From Tipula vernalis (taxonomy: Eukaryota > Arthropoda > Insecta > Diptera > Tipulidae): a stretch of DNA of 64,000 nt. Positions within the stretch are counted from its first letter, which is position 1, and each line of letters starts with the position of its first letter. The DNA lies in NCBI GenBank assembly GCA_958295665.1, contig OY282559.1, positions 260,096,245-260,160,244 of the forward strand, in the 5' to 3' direction. The notes under the pieces are model-generated. The model was not told the DNA's origin. It was given only the letters and a program-made list of their open reading frames with translations, and made no database searches. This document shows, in pieces, positions 57,230-64,000 of this stretch. A program made the position numbers and the translations under genes.

Positions 57230-58299
57230 CCTCGGCGGTTTAGCAATAACGGAAAAATTACAAATGAACCTCCGAAAGAAACTAGCAAGTCTCACAAAAC
57301 GGTGAACCTCATGGATATTCTTCGGAACAGGATATTCGGTCATTGCTTCCGTATGTTGTCTTGATGATCGTACACCTTCTTTGGAAATATCGTAACCAAG
57401 AAATTCCAAAGTTGGTTTAAAAAATAAATACTTAGACGGTTGGATTTCCAAACAGTTATCATGCATCAACTGGAATACTTCGCTCAATGCTTCTAAATTC
57501 TCTTCCACCGTACGTGTCGCAATTAAGATATCGTCCACATAAACAATTACATCTTCTTTCTGAATAAGTCGGTTAAAAACCTGGTTAGTAAAGCGTTGGA
57601 AAACGGCCGGCGCATTACATAAACCAAATGGTACCTTTAAATACTCATATTGTCCATCAGGTGTTACAAATGCGGTGTATTTGACGGAATTCAGCTCAAT
57701 TGGTATATGGTGAAAATCATTTTTTAAGTCAATTAAACTAAAACCACTTTTACCCTGTAATCTATCCAAACAATCGTCAATCCGTGGGAGAGGAAATTGG
57801 TCCTTTACTATAATTTTATTTAATTCCCTAAAATCTACGCACAATCGCTTCTTGCCGTTTTTTTTTTATCAACTAGAACTACTCTACTTGCATATTCAAT
57901 AGTACTTTTTCTAATAATTTGATTATCTAGTAATTCCGATATTATTTCATCAACAATCTGTTTTTCCTTTATGGACATTCTACGCGGTGAACAGTTAAAA
58001 GTTTTATCTGAAGTTAAACATATTTTCATTTCGTGTTTTATATTTGGTATGAGATTCTTTGATTTATTTCCGAAAAACGAAATAATATTTAGAAACTTTG
58101 AATTTAATTCGAAATCTCTCTTAGGCTCTCGGAAGAACGGTCCAATATCATAATCCGTGTTATTCGTTTCCGATTCATACTCAATCGATAGAGCTTCATT
58201 AAAAAGCGTCAACACGTTCGAATATTCGTCATTCACCTTATCTTTAACGTCTAAAACATCTTGACTCAAACTGTCGGATCTAGTTTGGTCCCTATCCAC
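57230..58299 (-). pseudogene. Reverse transcriptase fragment of element D
   Basis: The N-terminal RT entry is SPRRMSIKEKQIVDEI near 57985. After a frameshift in a T-run near 57860 come CVDFRELNKIIVKDQFPLPR near 57840, LKVPFGLCNAPAVFQRF near 57620 and the catalytic YVDD near 57540. The frame continues to the RT connection (EFLGYDISKEGV near 57400) and is cut at 57230 by truncated element C. RNase H and integrase are absent. The catalytic Asp pair is intact. Confidence 0.85.
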
Positions 58300-58538
58300 T
58301 AACTCCTAACAATTATCAGATTCATCTGCTTACACACTTTCGAAATTCAACTCATTAAAGTCTACCTCACGTTATTGTTTTCGTGCGTATCCGACATTTT
58401 AAATTCCAACTTATCATAGCCCGCATCAGACAATACAAAACCACCTACTTGTCTATTTCTATTTATTTGTCTATTTACATAAATTTTGGTTAGGAACCAA
58501 CCCCTTACTTACACAATCTATTTTGAGCAACAGCTCAT

Positions 58539-58980
58539 TCATAACAGATTGTGTAAGAAGAGGTGGTTTAACATGTTAAAAATAAAAACAAAGATAATCT
58601 TGATTATTACTTGATTATTACTCCTCAGAAATTCCCGACCCAACATGCAGCCGTAGCAGATCGCATTATCCGGCACGACGTAGAACCTTAAATTAAAATG
58701 TACGTTAAAGATAAAACAATCCAAATTAAAAATTCCTAGAATATGTAACTTAGAACTATTTAATCCCTTAAATGATCTTCCGTCAGGTTTCTGTAAAGTG
58801 ATATCTGCTGGGACACAAGAAGTTTTTATGATATTTACTGGTGATCCGGTGTCCAATATAGCATTTATGGTTTCATTTTTTGTTGTTCTTATTACAATAT
58901 TCACCTCATCGGAGTACACCACGCCGATACTTTTTGGAGCATTATTCTTTTTGAAACAATTTACATCAGTATGCCCGGTT
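58539..58980 (-). pseudogene. Protease region of element D
   Basis: NAILDTGSPVNIIKTS near 58855 is the aspartic protease active site; GREFLRSNNQVI near 58620 is the C-terminal motif. Just upstream, near 58960, lies a Cys/His motif (GHTDVNC) belonging to the gag knuckles. The frame breaks before RT (58300-58538). Confidence 0.8.
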
Positions 58981-59747
58981 TTTAGACAAAAAGAACAACG
59001 TGATTTTTCTGCGGTTGCGGACAGTTAAGACTTCGGTGCCCTACTTGATTACAGTTGAAACATCGCTGAGCATTGCTGTCATTTTTACCATTGACCGGTA
59101 TAGGTTTCTTCACCTCAGGTTTGTTGTTGTTGGGAAAATTCACCGGAATATTTTCCAACCGTTGTAGAACAAAAAGAAGTTCATCCAAATTTTTATATGG
59201 GATTAAAGCAATCTTCTCAGCAATTCTCAGATAATATAAATTTTCGATGATACACTCGATTATTGCAGCTTCCGAAAATTTTGCTTGTTGTGCTATGGCC
59301 ATGACATCATAAACAAATTTAGAATAAGTCTCATTTGGTTTTTTAATTCGACTTTTCATAAGTCTGAAGACGAAGACATCCATTTCGTTATGAAAATGGT
59401 GAAATTTTTCTTTTATTCTGCGGCAAAAATCATCGAAATTATTTGGATTGATCATAGCTATATTATTAATGTAGGTTTGTGCTGATCCTCGTAACCTTGT
59501 CGTTCCATAAAACGTTGCTTCGTATTCAATCCAACCGTGTTGGAATTTGAGGTTATTTAATTTCTCAATCCACTGGGAAGCACTGATGCCATTCCTATTA
59601 TCCGGATCAAATTCGGGTAAGATTTGTTCTATTTCGTTCGGATGGAACATTCGAGAACGTTGATTGTTGATTCGATGATACAACATCTGATTTTTTTCGA
59701 CCAAATTTTCTATTTCCCGATGTAAAAGTGTATCGTTATTAACCATT

Positions 59748-59751
59748 TTAA
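59748..59751. other. TTAA target duplication of piggyBac, left
   Basis: Matches 62157-62160. Confidence 0.9.
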
Positions 59752-59897
59752 CCCTTTCATGCTCAGTGGTCCCAATATGGAACCACCAATAAATTATTTT
59801 TTTCCTCAGCGTCGCAATTGTTCTAAACTGTAAACACTAAACGAAATGAAAAAAGAATGAAACAATTTTAAACCGGTAAATTTTTGTGTGTTTTGAT

Positions 59898-59945
59898 GCA
59901 GTTAGTTTTTTGTTTTGATGCAGTTAGTTTTTTGCATTTGACGAG
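59898..59945. repeat. Short tandem repeat in the piggyBac 5' region
   Basis: GTTTTGATGCAGTTAGTTTTTT occurs twice in a row within the transposon leader. Confidence 0.85.
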
Positions 59946-60251
59946 TTAGAACTAGCGATTTTAATAATTATTAAAGAGTGTTATAATTGTTCTATTCTTG
60001 GGTAAGTAATATATTATATTATTTAGTATATTGTTAATTATTATATTTTTGATGTAGATTATTCAATTAAATTTTTAGTTTTGTTGTTTTTTACATTTTT
60101 GCTTGGTGGTTCCATAATGTTACCACCAAGCCTGTGTCTTGTGTGTTTCATGTTTTACATTGTATCCAATATGTATTTCGTGTTTTGTATTTTGTCGATT
60201 ATTTATCGTTATTTTATACGAATATTCGTTTTTTTGTATCTTTGATCAAAA

Positions 60252-61962
60252 ATGAATAAAACAGTTAATCGGGAATGTTTTACTAGTGAAGACGCTTATT
60301 GTCTTTTAGAGGAAATCCCGTCCGATGAATCAGAAATCTCCTCCTCGTGCAGTGATGATGAATTGGAGATGAATACCAATTTGGACGCAGATAGCACTAG
60401 TGATTTGGAATGGGATAGTGATGATGATCTTCCGTTATCAATATTTTTACGTAAAAAGATCGAATGGACAAAAGATACTAAATACAGTACTGTTAAACAC
60501 CCTTTTGAACAACAAGTTGGATTAAATATTCCAGATAATTTAGAATTTTGCAATAACTTAGAGTATCCAGTGGATATGTTTCTCCTGTTATTCCCTCAAA
60601 GTTTATTTGAAAAAATAGTATTTGAAACTAATTTATATGCAATGCAGAAGCATGGCACCATCACATTGCCAACTACAGTAGATGAATTAAAGTCTTTTTT
60701 AGCCATAAGTTTACTAATGGGCACAAAAAAATTACCAAGCTATCGGGACTGTTGGTCTTCAAGAATGTCAATTAGAGATCATTTCATATCTTCTATTATG
60801 ATCGTTTCGGATGGTTTCTCAGCCATCTCCATATAAACGACAATCTACGTCAGCCTAAAAAGGGAGAATCTGTTTATGACAAACTGTATAAACTACGTTC
60901 TTGGACAAATTATCTGGAACCTACAAAACATATTACCAACCAACTAAATGCCAATCAATCGACGAGTCAATGATTAAATTCAAAGGAAGAAGTAGCATGC
61001 GACAATATATGCCCATGAAACCTATCAAACGAGGTTACAAAGTTTGGGTGCGAGCGGATGAGAACGGATTTGTGTCACAGTTCCAGATTTACACAGGAAA
61101 AACAAAAGACATGAAAGAAAAAAATTTAGGAGCAAGAATTATAAAAGATTTAACTCGTGATTTAGTTGGGAAGTACTACGAAATATACTTCGATAACTAC
61201 TTCAACTCGCTTCAATTATTACGCGATGTGTTAGGTGAAGGAATATATGCATGCGGAACTGCACGGCAAGGCCGAAAAGATATTTCAACAGATTTTAAGG
61301 TTGATAAAACAAGTCCGAGAGGCGAATATGACTGGAGGTTAAGCAAAGACGGTATACTAACAGTAAAGTGGATGGACAAAAAACCTATATTATTTTTGAG
61401 CAATTTTCACAGCCCGGCAGACGAGGAAACTGTTCAGCGAAAACAAAAGGATGGAAGCAAGACAGATGTGACATGCCTAAAGATCGTAAAGGATTACAAT
61501 AAACACATGGGCTACGTAGACCTTTCTGATATGCTAAAATCATGTTACGAACTAGATAGGAAATCAAAAAAATGGTGGCATAGAATATTTTTTCATTTTT
61601 TAGATTTAACAGCGGTAAATGCGTTCATTTTATATAAAACCAGAACCGACGGTGCAGGATTGTCATTGAAGCAATTCAGATTAGCTGTCATAGATGGGTT
61701 GTTAGGAGCTGAACCTACAGTGCCAAAAAAGAGAAGAAGGATTAGCAATGACAAGCCAATGAATAGATTTAAATTGTATGTTCCGTTAGAAAAAAGAACA
61801 GACAAGGCGGCACACCTACCTGAACATGGCACTAAAGTGAGATGTGCCAGTTGTAGCACGAAAGTCAAACTTCATCGGTCAAGATGGCATTGCAAGACTT
61901 GCAATGTAGGATTATGCCTTACTACAGAAAGAAATTGTTTTTTTAAATTTCATCAGAAATAA
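60252..61962 (+). pseudogene. piggyBac transposase, two frameshifts
   Basis: It starts at ATG 60252 with an acidic N-terminal region (60300-60420). The first frame ends at 60836. A middle frame covers about 60800-60900, and the third runs to 61962. The catalytic aspartates are all present: IDESMIKFKGRSS (Asp at 60961), FDNYF (Asp at 61192) and MGYVDLSD (Asp at 61519). The C-terminal cysteine-rich domain (CASCSTKVKLHRSRWHCKTC near 61850-61910) is intact. Length about 570 residues fits the family. The only visible damage is the two shifts in the 60790-60900 region. Confidence 0.92.
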
Positions 61963-62156
61963 TGTTTTTAAAAGTTTTAAATTTTTTATAATTATATTTT
62001 TAACGCCTAGTGGTCCCATATGGAACCACTTATTTTTGAATTAACCGTTACAAATAAAATAAATTTGAATTAAGATTTTTTATTTACCTATTCGTAGTTT
62101 ATTATCTCACCCAAAACTCCTGTTTTTTAAAAAAAAAATAATTCAGTCCACAAAGG

Positions 62157-62160
62157 GTTA
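62157..62160. other. TTAA target duplication of piggyBac, right
   Basis: Matches 59748-59751. Confidence 0.9.
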
Positions 62161-62183
62161 AATGGGTTTACGTTGCTTTGAAA

Positions 62184-62387
62184 TGCATGATTTGTACCCC
62201 AATTAGTGTTTGGTTTCGGTGGTTGCGGATACCTATCCTCACAATTATTCGGTGGTGTCACGTGCTGGAACGGTACTCCTAAATTCGCATAATTTGTACC
62301 CCAATTAGTGTTTGGTTTCGGCGATTGCGGATATCTAACCTCACAATTATTCGGTGGTGTCACGTGCTGGAACGGTACTCCCAAATT
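62184..62387. repeat. 102-bp tandem repeat in the gag of D
   Basis: Two adjacent copies encode NLGVPFQHVTPPNNCE-type repeats of 34 residues with few differences. Confidence 0.9.
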
Positions 62388-62639
62388 CGGTTGGTATTGA
62401 GGTAACGGTGAAAAATTACCGTTGACCATAGTCGGTGTGCGATTTGGTTGTAGGCAGTCATTTCTTTGTAAGTTTTCATCTACTTTCGGTGGTGCAACTA
62501 CGGTGCTCCCATTATGATCAAAACTAAGTTTCCGTGGTCTACTAACCGGCGTATTCAATTCCGTTGTGATAAAACTGGTATCGAATGGCGGAATTGCTTG
62601 TGGGGCGAGTGGTGCGACATCGGTGCGTCACTCTGTATT

Positions 62640-64000
62640 ATTTATCATCTCTATATTTCTAAACATTTTCCACACACAAAACCATATTCGATATATTTGT
62701 TTATCCACTACACCATTTATTCACTACTAAGTATTTGGTAAATACTGTAAATACTTTACATACTTTATCTACTCAATATCCCACTTCTGATTTGTAGTAT
62801 TACCCGTTAATTCAAAAAAATATTAAAAAAATACTTATTATATTTTACTTCTTTGCCATTCAGCGTTATATTTCGAATGGCGTTTTATTTCAGTACTCAA
62901 ACTTTATTTTAAAAATGACAATTCAAAACGTGTTACCACATGTAACTACTCGTATGTTATACTCAAACATAGATGGCGGTCTAAGCGACAAAAATTAATT
63001 ATTTAAATAAAATCAACTGTTTCTACTTCAGACTAGAATTCTAAAATATGTAATTGACATCGCTGAGTATGGAATGAACGTGTAGTAGTGTGTTATAAAA
63101 AAAAAGCGTTCATAAACTGTGAGGGTGCCTATTCCCATTGAAGTGCGCCGAATTTATACTAAACTACTAAACGAAATGAAAAACGAAAATGAAATGTTTA
63201 AAGGAACCGAAGCATGGAGATATTTTGAGCAAAAAATAAATTTATAAAAATGTAATAAATGATTATTAATTTCAATTAAAATTGTGTTCAAGCTGCAATT
63301 CAATATATTTAATTTCCAATTATTTATATTTATAAATAAAAATTTTCATTTAAATGGAAAATAAAGACAACACAAAATAATGCATTTTAAAATCCCATAT
63401 GATTTTGACGTCTCAATTTAATAATAATGAAAATAGCAAGAGACTACTAGATACAATTTAAAAATGAAATTTTTGTTTGGTAGTAGTGAATAATGGAAGA
63501 AGGGACTACTAGATAAACTAGTAGTGAATAACGGATATCATTATAATTGAAAAAACAAACGTATAATGAGTATATTATACGCTAGTCGTGGACAAAAATC
63601 TTTGTACCCTTAACACATACTACCACACATTTTTGTGTCATGGCTTTTTATGTAGTGGCATTGCTAGGAGGCATTGATTATTAATTCAACTGTTAGTAGG
63701 ATTATTTGTTGTTGTATTCCTATGTAAAATGTTTGTTGATTTATTTTCGTCGCACGATTTGTTTTCCGAATATACAAATTTAAGTAACACAAACACGACC
63801 GTCACAAACACGAAAAAGTTTCACTTCAATAAGGAAGTGACATCTAAAAAGATTGACAGAAAATTTGGAGGGATGGTTACATTACTGATTTTGTTTTGGA
63901 AATCTTCATAATTTTGAATAAAAGAATTTGTTGTCCCTAAACTATAGGTTTCAGAATATTGCCTAAAAATGATGGTAAAAAATATGTGGGACTTGCTATG
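62640..64000. other. AT-rich DNA without a recognised gene
   Basis: No LTR of element D was identified here. A partial duplication (GACTACTAGATA and GTAGTGAATAA, twice each) lies at 63443-63533. Small ORFs show no family resemblance. Confidence 0.45.

Larger units (their letters stand above)
59752..62156 (+). mobile_element. piggyBac-type DNA transposon
   Basis: A 2405-bp element begins CCCTTTCATG and ends CCACAAAGGG, with TTAA on both sides (59748-59751 and 62157-62160). TTAA duplication and CCCTTT ends are diagnostic of piggyBac. It encodes a transposase in two broken frames. Three imperfect palindromes with TGGTTCC/GGAACCA cores lie near the ends (59766, 60102, 62009). Confidence 0.95.
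57230..62618 (-). mobile_element. Gypsy-type element D, partial, interrupted by piggyBac
   Basis: On the minus strand: gag (62618-62161 and 59747-58982), protease, RT, then truncation at the junction with C. No LTR is seen. A piggyBac element sits in gag at TTAA; the gag frame is compatible across the insertion. The family differs from A, B, E and G. Confidence 0.85.
58982..62618 (-). pseudogene. gag of element D (split by piggyBac)
   Basis: The N-terminal half (62618-62161) is Pro/Asn-rich and contains two 34-residue tandem repeats. No ATG is seen in frame before 62618, so the start is lost. The second half (59747-58982) holds the matrix/capsid-like part (FHPNEIEQILPEFDPDNR near 59640) and a zinc knuckle CFNCNQVGHRSLNC near 59035-59075. 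The insertion at TTAA is compatible with one frame on both sides. Gag ends at 58982. Confidence 0.8.

Noticed and set aside
60296..61868. Minus-strand ORFs over the piggyBac transposase
   Set aside because: Shadows of the plus-strand transposase frame.

Overview
The window looks like a transposon-rich stretch of an insect chromosome, probably dipteran. The base composition is AT-rich, introns are short (64-78 bp), and the mobile elements are typical of insects: jockey-type LINEs, mag-like and other Ty3/gypsy elements, a Penelope-like element, piggyBac, hAT and pogo relatives. The order is inferred from content only; the species cannot be named from the sequence. Only two loci look like host protein genes, both on the minus strand: a secreted serpin with a long low-complexity N-terminal extension (15736-17409, first exon not found) and a four-exon secreted cysteine-rich protein with VWC-like modules (52134-53214). 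No tRNA, rRNA or CRISPR locus was recognised.

Layout. 1-6108: the 3' end of one LTR element sits next to a minus-strand gypsy relic (F). F's gag is split by a nearly intact gypsy element (A, 954-5452, 5-bp TSD CATTA) and by a MITE (5488-6031, TSD TTA). 6298-6760 is a second MITE-like element. 7396-12917: a pogo/CENP-B-like transposase on the minus strand is cut in two by a jockey-type LINE (7874-12204, 10-bp TSD). 12918-18500: intergenic DNA and the serpin gene. 18501-25958: a diverged solo LTR, a BEL/Pao-like gag scrap, a 167-bp tandem repeat, and young gypsy element B. 25959-28850: no recognisable gene. 28851-33498: gypsy element E, minus, TSD GGTAG.

33985-43400: a decayed hAT element contains a Penelope-like element arranged as two inverted copies; the left copy carries a 5'-truncated jockey LINE (35293-38133). 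43640-45130: a CTCAAC-rich degenerate satellite. 45189-48950: mag-like gypsy element G with a very short LTR and an unusual hairpin in its 3' region. About 49140-51480: a decayed LINE. 51525-51780: the same satellite in the opposite orientation. 52110-53214: the VWC-like gene. 54625-57229: element C, a relative of B that keeps gag but lost most of pol. 57230-62618: gypsy element D, minus, with a 2.4-kb piggyBac element inserted at TTAA inside its gag. 62640-64000: no recognisable gene.

Target-site duplications and interrupted reading frames give a relative order for many insertions: F before A and the MITE; pogo before LINE1; PLE before LINE2; D before piggyBac. All transposon genes seen carry at least one stop, frameshift or deletion. 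Several (LINE1 ORF2 with one stop, A gag-pol, B pol) are only lightly damaged, which suggests recent activity in this genome.
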